64,000 nt of DNA, taken from assembly GCF_004117935.1 (NCBI RefSeq), contig NZ_SDOY01000164.1, positions 1-64,000 on the forward strand, given 5' to 3'. The DNA comes from Streptomyces roseicoloratus. Its GTDB lineage: Bacteria; Actinomycetota; Actinomycetes; Streptomycetales; Streptomycetaceae. The position numbers were made by a program, and so were the translations under genes. Shown in pieces: positions 15,835 through 23,532 of this stretch. Below the pieces are notes generated by a model, which made no database searches, had not been told where the DNA came from, and saw only the letters and a program-made list of their open reading frames with translations. Within the stretch, counting starts at the first letter, position 1. Every line of letters begins with the position of its first letter.

Positions 15835-16570
15835 GAGGGCGATCCTACGAGTCCCTTCCCCCCGCCCGCCGCGTCCTTCCGAGTGGGCGGCCGGCCTGGC
15901 GCTGCCCGTGCGTCTCGGAGACCGGCGGTCGGTCCGGCACGACCTCCCCCGTCTCCGCTCTTCCCTCCGCCCTTCTCTCCGCTCCGCAGGACCGAAAATC
16001 TACTGCGGCCACGGTAGACATCAGCATGTGGGCGAGCTATGTTTTTTCTCGTATCCCGCAGAGACAAAGAGGCCTGGCAGAGACGAACTGCCGGCAAGCA
16101 GTACAGGTAGTCGCAGTGAGCAGGGCAGTGCGGCGGTGGAGTTCCGAAGCCAGGGCTTTCGCAGGACGGTGACGGAACTGACGGCCGGACTGGGCGGCCC
16201 GCAGTGATCAGGGGCCTCCATCAGCGGTACCCCTGGTGAAGGCGCGTCGGGCTGCGGGGCGCGCACCAGGGCACGGAGACGGCGGCGCTCCCTCAGGCCG
16301 CCGAGCAGTACGCATCACCAGCAGTACGCATCACCAGCAGTGCGCAGTATCCGCAGGACAAGAAGTCGATCGGCAGGAACGGAGGAACGCGGCGCCATCA
16401 GGATCGCCCGGGCGGAAGTCCCGCGTCCGGGTACCGCAGGACATCGATAGCGAGGTGGTCTCCGGTCAAGCAACCGCGATCCCCGCACCCCCGGCAGCAG
16501 CCAGGCCGGGCGGGCGGACACGGAAGGCCGGCGTTTCATCAGGGCCGGCAGGTGGTGTAGTAGTTCCTTC
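15835..16570 (+). other. Long non-coding region, possible structured leader or small RNA
   Basis: About 740 bp without a convincing gene. From 16010 it is clearly less G+C-rich than its surroundings (for example GCTATGTTTTTTCTCG at 16035-16050). It has the patchy base use of stable RNA rather than codon bias. Short duplicated elements occur, such as CAGTACGCATCACCAG at 16306 and 16321. It ends at a perfect palindrome in front of a MerR-type gene. I see no tRNA, riboswitch or known RNA family here that I can name, but a structured leader or sRNA is likely. Confidence 0.4.
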
Positions 16571-16604
16571 AGGGCCCTGGTGCCAGTACTGGCACCAGGG
16601 CCCT
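16571..16604. promoter_or_regulatory. 34-bp perfect palindrome upstream of the MerR-type gene
   Basis: AGGGCCCTGGTGCCAGT is followed directly by its reverse complement, giving a 17-bp arm palindrome without a loop. It lies 25 bp before ATG 16630. It could be a terminator or attenuator of the long leader, or a regulator binding site. There is no T-tract after it. Confidence 0.65.
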
Positions 16605-16629
16605 CTATGCGTTTCCGGGAGAGGTGCGA

Positions 16630-16968
16630 ATGACGGCAGACAACTCGTACGACCGTTTCGACGACGACGACTACCCCGCCTACACCATGGGCAGAGCGGC
16701 CGAAATGATCGGCGCTTCCCAGGGCTTCCTCCGCGCCATCGGCGAAGCCCGCCTGATCACGCCGCTGCGTTCCGAGGGCGGCCACCGCCGCTACTCCCGC
16801 TACCAGCTCCGCATCGCCGCCCGCGCCCGCGAACTCGTCGACCAGGGCACCCCGATCGAGGCCGCCTGCCGCATCATCATCCTCGAGGACCAGCTCGAAG
16901 AGGCCCGCCGCATCAACGCGGAGTACCGCCGCGCCGCCGAGTCCGACGCGCCCTCCGATCGGGCGTGA
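16630..16968 (+). CDS. Small MerR/BldC-type DNA-binding regulator
   Basis: A 112-aa protein made almost only of a MerR-type winged helix-turn-helix: YTMGRAAEMIGASQGFLRAIGEARLITPLRSEGGHRRYS region (residues about 18-58), then a helical tail DQLEEARRINAEYR. It has the size and acidic N terminus of stand-alone BldC-like regulators of streptomycetes. ATG 16630 with GAGAGG five bases upstream is preferred over GTG 16624. It probably binds direct repeats in target promoters. The palindrome at 16571 and the long leader suggest regulation at RNA level or autoregulation. Confidence 0.75.
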   Translation: MTADNSYDRFDDDDYPAYTMGRAAEMIGASQGFLRAIGEARLITPLRSEGGHRRYSRYQLRIAARARELVDQGTPIEAACRIIILEDQLEEARRINAEYRRAAESDAPSDRA

Positions 16969-17009
16969 GACCCTCTGCCCGCCGGCTGCGCCGCCGCACG
17001 CCCGGGCAG

Positions 17010-17067
17010 GGTGGTCGGGACGGTCCGTGTCGGTGGTCGGTGGTCGGGACGGTCTGTGTCGGTGGTC
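17010..17067 (+). repeat. 29-bp tandem repeat, two copies
   Basis: Two adjacent 29-bp units (17010-17038 and 17039-17067) differ by one base (GGTCCGTG against GGTCTGTG). A further partial GGTGGTCGGT follows. The sequence lies in the 520-bp gene-free stretch downstream of the MerR-type gene. No function is visible. Confidence 0.7.
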
Positions 17068-17314
17068 GGTGGTCGGTGACAGGGAGCGGTGCACGGGTGT
17101 CGACCGGTCTCCCGCCGGGCCCGGCCGGGTCCTTCTTCGACCGCCTGACGGAGGAGAACCGCGGTCAACGGCCGCGGGATGACGGATGACGGCCCACCGA
17201 CCGAGCCCGCCGCCGCGGACGAACGAGCGAGGCTGCTGCTGCGCCGAAGCCTCGCGCATGCCGGAGCCTGTCTGCGGACCGCACCGACCATTCGTGCCTT
17301 TCCCGAACGTTTCG

Positions 17315-17401
17315 GCAGGTCGGATCCCCTTGCCACGTCGCCGCGCCGCGTGATTCCCAGGCTTGTGGCGCGGGTTGGACTGGATTCCCGTCACCCGCTC
17401 C
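17315..17401 (+). repeat. Degenerate tRNA-Gly 3'-half repeat, copy 4, with left arm
   Basis: TGATTCCCAGGCTTGTGGCGCGGGTT (17351 on) followed by GATTCCCGTCACCCGCTCC is a decayed version of copies 1 and 2, with a short insertion (GGACTG) in the T-loop. The left-arm element GCAGGTC at 17315 lies 34 bp before the repeat, exactly the spacing of copies 1 and 2, so the homology extends beyond the tRNA part. A decayed hairpin, GGCCCCAGGTC...CCGGGGCTTCGACG, follows at 17403-17437. Confidence 0.65.
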
Positions 17402-17402
17402 G

Positions 17403-17437
17403 CGTCGAGGCCCCAGGTCGGCGACCGGGGCTTCGAC
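17403..17437. terminator. Terminator-like hairpin after tRNA-like copy 4
   Basis: CGTCGAGGCCCCAGGTCG...CGACCGGGGCTTCGACG forms an imperfect stem related to the hairpins after copies 1 to 3. It stands 50 bp from the end of the convergent hydrolase gene. Confidence 0.6.
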
Positions 17438-17488
17438 GTCGTCCGGACCTCACGCGGCGTCAGGACCCGGGCGGCGGGCTTCCGCTGA

Positions 17489-18358
17489 TCAGCGGGCCAG
17501 GAAGGCGAGGATGCGCTGGTTGACCTCCTCCGGCTTCTCGGAGAGGAGGAAGTGGCCGGCGCCTTCGATCATCGCCCCGTCCGAACCCGGCGGCAGCATG
17601 GCCACGATGTCGGCGAGCGCCTCCGCGTCGACCACGGGGTCCTCGGTTCCGTGGAGGTAGAGGGTGGGCTGGGACGGCAGCTTGTTCAGCACGCGCGCCA
17701 TTTCCCATTGCGGGGTGCCGAAGGTCGCAGCCGGGAAGTTCTGCCGGTAGAGCTCCAGGCCGAGGTGGAGCCGCTCCGGCGTGTCGAGTCCCTCCTTCAT
17801 CGCCTTGCGGTCCTCGGTGGAGTCGTAGCCGGGGACGGTTCCCGTCCAGTGCTCCCAGAGCCAGTCGAGGTACGCGAGATTGTCGGCCGCGACGAGTTGG
17901 TCGGCCATGGCCATCTGGAAGAAGTAGAAGTGGACGTACCGCTCGATCCTGCCCGGGTCCGCGCTGTTGCGGTCGTAGAACTCCAACGGCGGGACGTCGT
18001 TGACGACCACCTTGGTCCACCGCTCGGGTGCGGCCGCGGCGGCGCCCCAGGTGACGAAGCCGCCCCAGTCGTGTCCGATCAGGACCGCGTCGGAGCCGCC
18101 GCCGAGCGCCTCGTGCAGGCCATTGGCGTCAGCGATCAGGTCGGGCAGGCGCATGCTGCCGTCCGGCGGCACCTGGGACGGGGCGAACCCCCGCATGGTG
18201 GGGGCCACGGCGTGGTACCCCGCCTCTGCCAGCGCGGGCAGGAGGTACCGGTACAGGTGGGGCGTGTCGAAGCCGTGCAGCATCAGGGCGAGCGGCCCTT
18301 CTCCCGCCTCGACGTAGGCCAGGTCCAGGCCGTTGACGGTGATCCGCTTGTGCTCCAT
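17489..18358 (-). CDS. Alpha/beta hydrolase, epoxide-hydrolase/dehalogenase type
   Basis: A 289-aa alpha/beta hydrolase. The nucleophile elbow reads IGHDWGG, so the nucleophile is Asp97 rather than Ser. HGF at 28-30 supplies the oxyanion region, D240 (HGTEDP) the acid and H269 (GAGHFL) the base. An aspartate nucleophile is the mark of epoxide hydrolases and haloalkane dehalogenases. A lid domain lies between about 130 and 215. It starts at ATG 18358 after AAGGAG, divergent from a TetR gene whose operators lie between them. Likely regulation is repression by that TetR. The substrate is unknown. Confidence 0.85.
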   Translation of the reverse strand: MEHKRITVNGLDLAYVEAGEGPLALMLHGFDTPHLYRYLLPALAEAGYHAVAPTMRGFAPSQVPPDGSMRLPDLIADANGLHEALGGGSDAVLIGHDWGGFVTWGAAAAAPERWTKVVVNDVPPLEFYDRNSADPGRIERYVHFYFFQMAMADQLVAADNLAYLDWLWEHWTGTVPGYDSTEDRKAMKEGLDTPERLHLGLELYRQNFPAATFGTPQWEMARVLNKLPSQPTLYLHGTEDPVVDAEALADIVAMLPPGSDGAMIEGAGHFLLSEKPEEVNQRILAFLAR

Positions 18359-18381
18359 TGCCGGCTCCTTGCGAGAGTTAC

Positions 18382-18397
18382 TAAAACGAACGTTCTA
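18382..18397. promoter_or_regulatory. TetR operator 1
   Basis: TAAAACGAACGTTCTA, a near-palindrome in the divergent region. It matches the second site at 18439 under the consensus TARAACGAACGYTCTA. It lies 24 bp from the hydrolase ATG and can block that promoter. Confidence 0.75.
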
Positions 18398-18438
18398 ACT
18401 AGTCGGAAGCTAGCACGGCGCTCACGCGACCCACAAGC

Positions 18439-18454
18439 TAGAACGAACGCTCTA
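18439..18454. promoter_or_regulatory. TetR operator 2
   Basis: TAGAACGAACGCTCTA, the second copy of the operator, 57 bp from the first (start to start). It lies 18 bp before the TetR ATG, suited to autorepression. Both sites resemble operators of LmrA/YxaF-like TetR proteins. Confidence 0.75.
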
Positions 18455-18472
18455 TTCAGTAGACTTCGCGGT

Positions 18473-19057
18473 ATGGCGAACACACCACAGCCGGGCACCC
18501 GGGAGCGCGTCGTCCGCGCGGCCTCTCTACTGATGCAGCGGCAGGGGTACGAGGGGACCGGCATCAAGCAGGTCGCCCAGGAGGCCAAGGCCACGCTCGG
18601 CTCGGTCTACCACTTCTTCCCCGGCGGCAAGCAGGAGCTGGGTGTGGCCGCGGTCCAGCACGCCGACCAGGAGTTCGCGGAGCTGCTGTCGACCTCGCTG
18701 TCCGCGGAGGCCGACCCGGCGAAGGCCGTCGTCGCCTGCGCCGGCGAGCTCGCCCGCCTCCTGCGCGACTCCGGCTGGGTGGACGGCTGCCCGATCAGCG
18801 CGACGGCGCTGGAAACCACCGGGCGAGCCCCCGACATCGAGCAGGCCGTCGCCGAGGCGTTCCAGCATTGGCGGGACCTGGTGGCGGGCACGCTCCGCGA
18901 AGCCGGGTTCCCGGAGGGCGATGCGCGCGACCTGGCCATCACCGTCATCAGCACCCTCGAAGGCGCCGAGCTCACCGCACAGGTCGCCAAGAGCGAGACA
19001 CCACTGAGGGTCGCGGGTGAGCACCTCGCCCGGCTCATCGACTCCTACAAGAGGTGA
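18473..19057 (+). CDS. TetR-family repressor
   Basis: A 194-aa regulator. The N-terminal helix-turn-helix (about 10-55) includes GYEGTGIKQVAQEAKATLGSVYHFFPGG, typical of the LmrA/YxaF subgroup, followed by an all-helical ligand domain with VDGCPISATALE. ATG 18473 is the natural start; the open frame continues upstream only through the antisense of the hydrolase gene. It is divergent from the hydrolase, and two matching operators lie in the 114-bp gap, so it probably represses both genes until an effector binds. The hydrolase may act on that effector; this is inference. Confidence 0.88.
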   Translation: MANTPQPGTRERVVRAASLLMQRQGYEGTGIKQVAQEAKATLGSVYHFFPGGKQELGVAAVQHADQEFAELLSTSLSAEADPAKAVVACAGELARLLRDSGWVDGCPISATALETTGRAPDIEQAVAEAFQHWRDLVAGTLREAGFPEGDARDLAITVISTLEGAELTAQVAKSETPLRVAGEHLARLIDSYKR

Positions 19058-19412
19058 GAGCCGGTTCGGAGTTCGGTGAGGTCGCGATCGTCACCGGGGC
19101 CGACCGTGTGTCGGCCGGCGTGTCGGCCGGCGTGTCCGCCGACGTGTCCGCCGGCGTGTCCGCCGGCGTGGCGGCCGACGTGTCGGCCGGCCTCGCCCTC
19201 GACTGGGCCCTCTCGCCCACTCCCGGCGACCTCGACAAGCCCTGACCTCCTCCGCCCGGACCTCCTGCCCGGACTTCCTCAGCCCAGACCTCCTGCCCTG
19301 ACCTCCTCTTGCCCTGACCTCCTCTGCCCGGACTTCCTCCGCCCGGACCTCCTGCCCGCCCCCACCGCGTTTGCCGACTCGCTGACGTCGGCCGCACGGC
19401 GCCACCCACGGT
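19058..19412. repeat. Gene-free stretch built from degenerate tandem repeats
   Basis: From 19109 to about 19190 a 12-15 bp motif (GTGTCGGCCGGC / GTGTCCGCCGAC) is repeated. From about 19240 to 19355 a second family follows (CCGGACCTCCTGCC / CCTGACCTCCTC). The first could be read as a short Val-Ser-Ala-Gly repeat protein, but it has no ribosome binding site. I regard both as minisatellite expansion between the convergent TetR and CorC-type genes. Confidence 0.6.
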
Positions 19413-20432
19413 TCAGACGGTCTGCGGCCCCATGATCCGGACGAGCAGGTCGTCGAGGCTGACCAGGCCCGTGAGCACACCCTCCTCGTTCCGGACGACG
19501 GCGAGGGAGGCACGGACCCGACGCAGCTGTTCGACGGCTTCGGACACCGTGGTGTCGGTGGCCAGTTCGGGTACGGGGCGGGCCAGGTCGCGGGCCGTGC
19601 CGAGCCGGCCGCGGGTGCGGGCGACGAGGGCGTCGCGGGCGTGGAGCGCGCCGAGGACGCGGTCGCCGTCGCGGACGAGAAGGCGGGAGCGGTCCGCGGC
19701 GGAGGCGCGGGCGAGAACCGTGTCGAGGCCGGCCTCGGCCGGGACACTGACGATGTCGTCCGCCGGTGTCTGGATCTCCGCGACCGGGGTCTGCGGCTCG
19801 GTGAGGGAGCGGGTGATGAGCTGCGAGTCGGTCTTGTCGATCAGGCCGAGCCGCTCGGACTCCTCGACGAGGTGGTGGAGTTGCTCGCGGTTGTGGACGG
19901 TGGTCAGTTCGTCGCGGGGCTGCACGCGGCACATCCGTACGAGCGCGTTGCTCACCTTGTTCAGGAGCCGGAGCAGCGGGCGGACCGCCTTCACCAGGGC
20001 GCGGAAGGGCGGGGTGAGGAGCATCGCCGAGCGCTCGGGGTGGGCGATGGCCCAGGACTTGGGGGCCATCTCGCCGACGACCATGTGGAGGAAGACCACG
20101 AGCACCATGGCGACGGCGAACGCGATGCCGTAGCTGAGCGCTTCGGGCAGCCCGAGCTTCACGAGCAGCGGGTCGAGTTCGTGGGAGACGGCCGGCTTGG
20201 AGATCGCGCCGAGGCCCAGGGTGCACAGGGTGATGCCGAGCTGGGCGCCCGCGAGCATCAGGGACAGCTCGCGCATCCCGGCGAGCGCGGCCTTGGCGCC
20301 GCGCTGCCCGTCGGCGACGGCCTTCTCGATGCGGTGGCGCTTGGCGGCGACGAGGGCGAACTCGGCGGCGACGAAGAAGCCGCTGCCGATGAGGAGCAGG
20401 ACGGTGACGAACAGGGCCATGGGGAAGCTCAT
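19413..20432 (-). CDS. HlyC/CorC-family membrane protein (second of a pair)
   Basis: A 339-aa protein of the CNNM/CorC type. The N-terminal DUF21 domain has about four membrane helices (starting FVTVLLLIGSGFFVAAEFALVAA) and the signature VVGEMAPKSWA. Two CBS domains follow (about 205-335), ending with SLDDLLVRIMGPQ. The family is linked to Mg2+/Co2+ handling. It lacks the C-terminal transporter-associated domain that its upstream partner has, so the two may work as a heteromer. Its ATG overlaps the stop of the upstream paralogue by 4 bases. Confidence 0.88.
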   Translation of the reverse strand: MSFPMALFVTVLLLIGSGFFVAAEFALVAAKRHRIEKAVADGQRGAKAALAGMRELSLMLAGAQLGITLCTLGLGAISKPAVSHELDPLLVKLGLPEALSYGIAFAVAMVLVVFLHMVVGEMAPKSWAIAHPERSAMLLTPPFRALVKAVRPLLRLLNKVSNALVRMCRVQPRDELTTVHNREQLHHLVEESERLGLIDKTDSQLITRSLTEPQTPVAEIQTPADDIVSVPAEAGLDTVLARASAADRSRLLVRDGDRVLGALHARDALVARTRGRLGTARDLARPVPELATDTTVSEAVEQLRRVRASLAVVRNEEGVLTGLVSLDDLLVRIMGPQTV

Positions 20433-21754
20433 GACTGGGCCTCCTCGGCGGCCGGGCGGGTCGGCTGGACGCGTTCGAGGCGGACGCGTTCGGGAACGTG
20501 GCGGTCGAGGCTGAGGACCTCGATCCGGACGTCGTCGACGGTGAGGGTGTCGCCGATGGCCGGGAAGCGGCCGAGGCGATCGATGACCAGACCCGCCACG
20601 GTGTCGTAGTCGTCGTCCTCGGGCAGCGCGATGCCGGTGGCGTCCTCGACCTCGTCGAGGCGGCGGCCCGCGTCCACGCGCCAGCCGTCCCCGTCCGGAG
20701 TGGCGAGTACGACGACCTTGTCGCTCTCGTCGGCGATGTCGCCGACGAGTTCTTCGGCGATGTCCTCGTAGGTGACGATGCCGGCGACCCCGCCGTGCTC
20801 GTCCAGGACGACGGCGAACTCGTCGTCCGCCTCCCGCATCCGTGCCACCGCCTGCGGCAGCGGCAGCGTGTCGGGCAGCAGCAGGGGCCGCCGTGCGGAC
20901 TCCCCCGCCGTCAGGTCGCCGAACCGGTCCGCGGGCAGGCGGACGAGTTCGCGCACGCCGAGGACGCCGGCGACGTCGTCGGGGTGGTCGCCGAGGACCG
21001 GGTAGTTGGAGTGGCCGTACCGCGCGATCAGTTCGACGGCGTCGGTGAGCGTGGCGTCCTTGCGTACGAAGGCGGCGTCGACGCGCGGCACCATGACCTC
21101 GTCGAGGGTCCGCTCGGTGAACTCCAGGGCGTGGTCGAGGAGCTCGGCCGTGTCGGCCGGCAGCCGGCCCTGCTCGTGGGACTCGCCGATGAGGTGGCTG
21201 AGCTCTTCGAGGGTGGCGCCGTGGTGGAGTTCCTCGACCGGCTCGATGCCCACCTTGCGCAGCAGCCTGTCGGCGGCGCCGTCGAAGACGCGGACGACCG
21301 GTCCGACGATCTTCAGGTAGACGAGGGTGGAGGAGGCCAGGGACTTGGCGAGCCGCTCGGGCACGGCCAGGGCCAGGTTCTTCGGGGCGAGTTCGCCGAG
21401 AACCATCTGCAGCACGGTCGCCACGACGAAGGCGAGGACGACGGAGATCGTCGACACGACTCCGTCGGACAGGCCGGTGCCCTCCAGGGCGGGCTTCAGG
21501 AGGGCCGACACGGACGGCTCGGCGAGGAAGCCGACGACCAGGCCGGTGACGGTGATGCCGAGCTGGGCGCCGGAGAGCATGAAGGAGAGCCGTTCGAGGA
21601 CCTTCAGCGCGCGGGCGGCCCGCTTGTCGCCGGCCGCCGCCTCTCCGGCGAGCGCGATGCGGTCGGCGGCGACGTAGGCGAACTCCTGGGCGACGAAGTA
21701 GCCGGTGCCGGCGGTCAGTACGAGAACGGCCAGCAGACCGAGAGCGGCGTTCAT
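20429..21754 (-). CDS. HlyC/CorC-family membrane protein with CBS and CorC_HlyC domains
   Basis: A 441-aa protein: DUF21 domain with four helices (LLAVLVLTAGTGYFVAQEF and LGELAPKNLALA), two CBS domains (about 215-335) containing VVLDEHGGVAGIVTYEDIAEELVGDI, and a C-terminal CorC_HlyC domain with DTVAGLVIDRLGRFP. The family is involved in divalent-cation efflux or homeostasis. ATG 21754 follows GAAGGGGTG and starts at the family's usual N terminus. The open frame to 22006 is read-through. It is the first gene of a two-gene operon. The promoter is probably in 21760-21850. Confidence 0.88.
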   Translation of the reverse strand: MNAALGLLAVLVLTAGTGYFVAQEFAYVAADRIALAGEAAAGDKRAARALKVLERLSFMLSGAQLGITVTGLVVGFLAEPSVSALLKPALEGTGLSDGVVSTISVVLAFVVATVLQMVLGELAPKNLALAVPERLAKSLASSTLVYLKIVGPVVRVFDGAADRLLRKVGIEPVEELHHGATLEELSHLIGESHEQGRLPADTAELLDHALEFTERTLDEVMVPRVDAAFVRKDATLTDAVELIARYGHSNYPVLGDHPDDVAGVLGVRELVRLPADRFGDLTAGESARRPLLLPDTLPLPQAVARMREADDEFAVVLDEHGGVAGIVTYEDIAEELVGDIADESDKVVVLATPDGDGWRVDAGRRLDEVEDATGIALPEDDDYDTVAGLVIDRLGRFPAIGDTLTVDDVRIEVLSLDRHVPERVRLERVQPTRPAAEEAQS

Positions 21755-22094
21755 CGGCTGTCGCACCCCTTCGCGTCGTCGGGGTGCGTCGATCTGGCGG
21801 ACAACAAGGTGCTCCTTCGTCGGGCGGTGATCAGAACCGAGTATCAGGGGAGAGGCGGCGGGGCGCGCCTGCCTGGCCGAGGTGGAGGCCGACCGGTCCC
21901 TTCCGTTCCGCCGAAGGGGCGCCCGCCGTCCCTCCGGCCGCGGGCGCTCGTCGTCCGGATGTGTACGCCCCACGGCCCCGACTGGTGCCGAAACCGGATG
22001 GCCCATCCTATGCTTCTACACGGATGTAGATGGAACGAGGCCCCACGGCCCGAAGTGCCCGACCGCACAAGCTATGTGAAGGAGTGAACGCCCC
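21755..22094. other. Divergent intergenic region between CorC operon and Spo0M-like gene
   Basis: 340 bp with no gene. It must hold two divergent promoters. The only clear motif is the dyad at 22015-22030. A good ribosome binding site (GAAGGAGTG) stands before ATG 22095. Confidence 0.5.
22015..22030. promoter_or_regulatory. TCTACA-N4-TGTAGA dyad upstream of the Spo0M-like gene
   Basis: A perfect 6+6 inverted repeat with 4-bp spacer, 64 bp before ATG 22095. The same arms and spacer recur at 25031-25046 before terD. The arms resemble the CTACA/TGTAG core of BlaI/MecI-type operators, and a blaI-like gene lies between the two sites. The link is inference. Confidence 0.6.
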
Positions 22095-23180
22095 ATGGTG
22101 TTCAAGCGTCTGCTCGGCTCGCTCGGTGTGGGCGGCCCCTCGGTGGACACCGTGCTCGACCCCGGCGCGGTGACACCCGGAGGCACCCTGAGCGGCCAGG
22201 TCCACCTCCAGGGCGGCAATGCCGACTTCTCCATCGAGCACATCACCCTGGAGCTCGTGGCCCGCGTCGAGGCCGAACACGACGAAGGGGAGTCCGAGGG
22301 CACGGTGGTCTTCCACCGGAGCGTCGTCGGCGGGAACTTCCGCCTCGCCGAGGGCGAGCACCGCAGCGTGCCGTTCTCGTTCCCGGTGCCCTGGGAGACG
22401 CCGATCACCGAGCTGCACGGCCAGGGCCTCGGCATCGCCCTCGGCGTGCGCACCGAGCTCGGCGTCGCCGGCGCGAAGGACAAGGGCGACCTCGACCCGC
22501 TCGCGGTCCGCCCCCTGCCGGTCCAGGAGGCCGTCCTCGAAGCGTTCGGCCGGCTCGGCTTCGGCTTCACGTCCGCCGACCTGGAACTGGGCCACATCAA
22601 CGGGACCGGCCAGCAGCTCCCCTTCTACCAGGAGATCGAGCTCGCCCCGGCGCCGCAGTACGCGCACCAGGTCAACGAGGTCGAGGTGACCTTCCTGGCC
22701 GGCCCGGCCGGCATCGAGGTGATCCTGGAGGCCGACAAGCGCGGCGGCTTCTTCTCCGAGGGCCACGACGCCCTGACCCGCTTCACCGTCGGGCACCACG
22801 GCGCCGAGTCGACCGACTGGAACGCCGAAGTCGACGGCTGGATCCGCCGGCTCGTCGAGCACCGCGCCTCGTACGGCACGGATTCCGCGTACGGCACGCC
22901 TTCCTCGTACGGCACGCCTTCCTCGTACGGTTCCCACGACGCCTACGGTCACGGCACCCCGTACGCCGAGAAGGACCGTCACGGTCACCACGGCCATCAC
23001 GGCCACCACGACGAGCACGGCCACCGCTCCGGCCCGGGCATGGGGACCGCGGTCGCGGCGGGCGCGGCCGGACTGGCCGTCGGCGTCGTCGGCGGAATGG
23101 TCGCGGCCGAGGTCGTCGACGAGATCGGCGACTTCTTCGAGGGGGACGAGGAGGGGGAGGGGGAGGGCGACGAAGGCTGA
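22095..23180 (+). CDS. Spo0M-like sporulation-control protein
   Basis: A 361-aa protein. Residues 1-250 form the arrestin-like Spo0M fold (starting MVFKRLLGSLGVGGPSVDT, with GGTLSGQVHLQGG and PFSFPVPWETP). The C-terminal part is different: an SYGT/PSSYGT repeat, a HGHHGHHGHHDEHGH histidine-rich tract that could bind metal, then a Gly/Ala-rich hydrophobic hairpin (about 315-345), and an acidic tail. In Bacillus the family influences sporulation; the role in actinobacteria is not established. ATG 22095 has GAAGGAGTG upstream. A BlaI-like dyad lies in its promoter region. Confidence 0.85.
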   Translation: MVFKRLLGSLGVGGPSVDTVLDPGAVTPGGTLSGQVHLQGGNADFSIEHITLELVARVEAEHDEGESEGTVVFHRSVVGGNFRLAEGEHRSVPFSFPVPWETPITELHGQGLGIALGVRTELGVAGAKDKGDLDPLAVRPLPVQEAVLEAFGRLGFGFTSADLELGHINGTGQQLPFYQEIELAPAPQYAHQVNEVEVTFLAGPAGIEVILEADKRGGFFSEGHDALTRFTVGHHGAESTDWNAEVDGWIRRLVEHRASYGTDSAYGTPSSYGTPSSYGSHDAYGHGTPYAEKDRHGHHGHHGHHDEHGHRSGPGMGTAVAAGAAGLAVGVVGGMVAAEVVDEIGDFFEGDEEGEGEGDEG

Positions 23181-23532
23181 GACCGGCCTACCGGGCGCCG
23201 GCCGGACGCGTCTCGGCCCGACGCGTCACGGCCCGACACGTCTCGGCCCAACGCGTCACGGCCCGACACGTCACGGCCCAACGCGTCACGGCCCGACACG
23301 TCACGGCCCAACGCGTCACGGCCCGACACGTCACGGCCCGACGCGGGCTCCCCGCATCTGATGGCTTCCGCCTGACCGCCTGATGGCCGCCGTGCGACAA
23401 CGGCTGCGGCCCCACGCGCTGCCGGCGGTCGCACGGGCCGGCCTCGTCACGGGCCGGCCTCGTCACGGACCGGCCTCGTCACGGACCGGCCTCGTCACGG
23501 ACCGGCCTCGTCACGGACCGGCTCCGGCGGCG
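23181..23532. repeat. Two tandem-repeat blocks between Spo0M-like and M56 genes
   Basis: Block 1 (about 23212-23343) alternates two 15-bp units, ACGCGTCACGGCCCG and ACACGTCACGGCCCA, for about nine units. Block 2 (23442-23521) has five 16-bp units CCTCGTCACGGACCGG, the first with GGGCC. Both share the core CGTCACGG, so they probably arose from one seed. No gene or terminator is apparent. Confidence 0.8.

Noticed and set aside
15833..16207. 124-aa open frame upstream of the MerR-type gene
   Set aside because: Base composition and codon use do not fit a gene; the second half lies in the lower-G+C region that looks like RNA or leader sequence.
17179..17523. 114-aa open frame
   Set aside because: It runs through the decayed tRNA-like repeat and the terminator and has no protein features.
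19054..19245. Short Val-Ser-Ala-Gly repeat protein
   Set aside because: No ribosome binding site, pure repeat content, and overlap with the end of the TetR gene; better seen as a minisatellite.
23212..23521. CRISPR array
   Set aside because: Repeats are directly adjacent 15-16 bp units without spacers; no cas genes are nearby.
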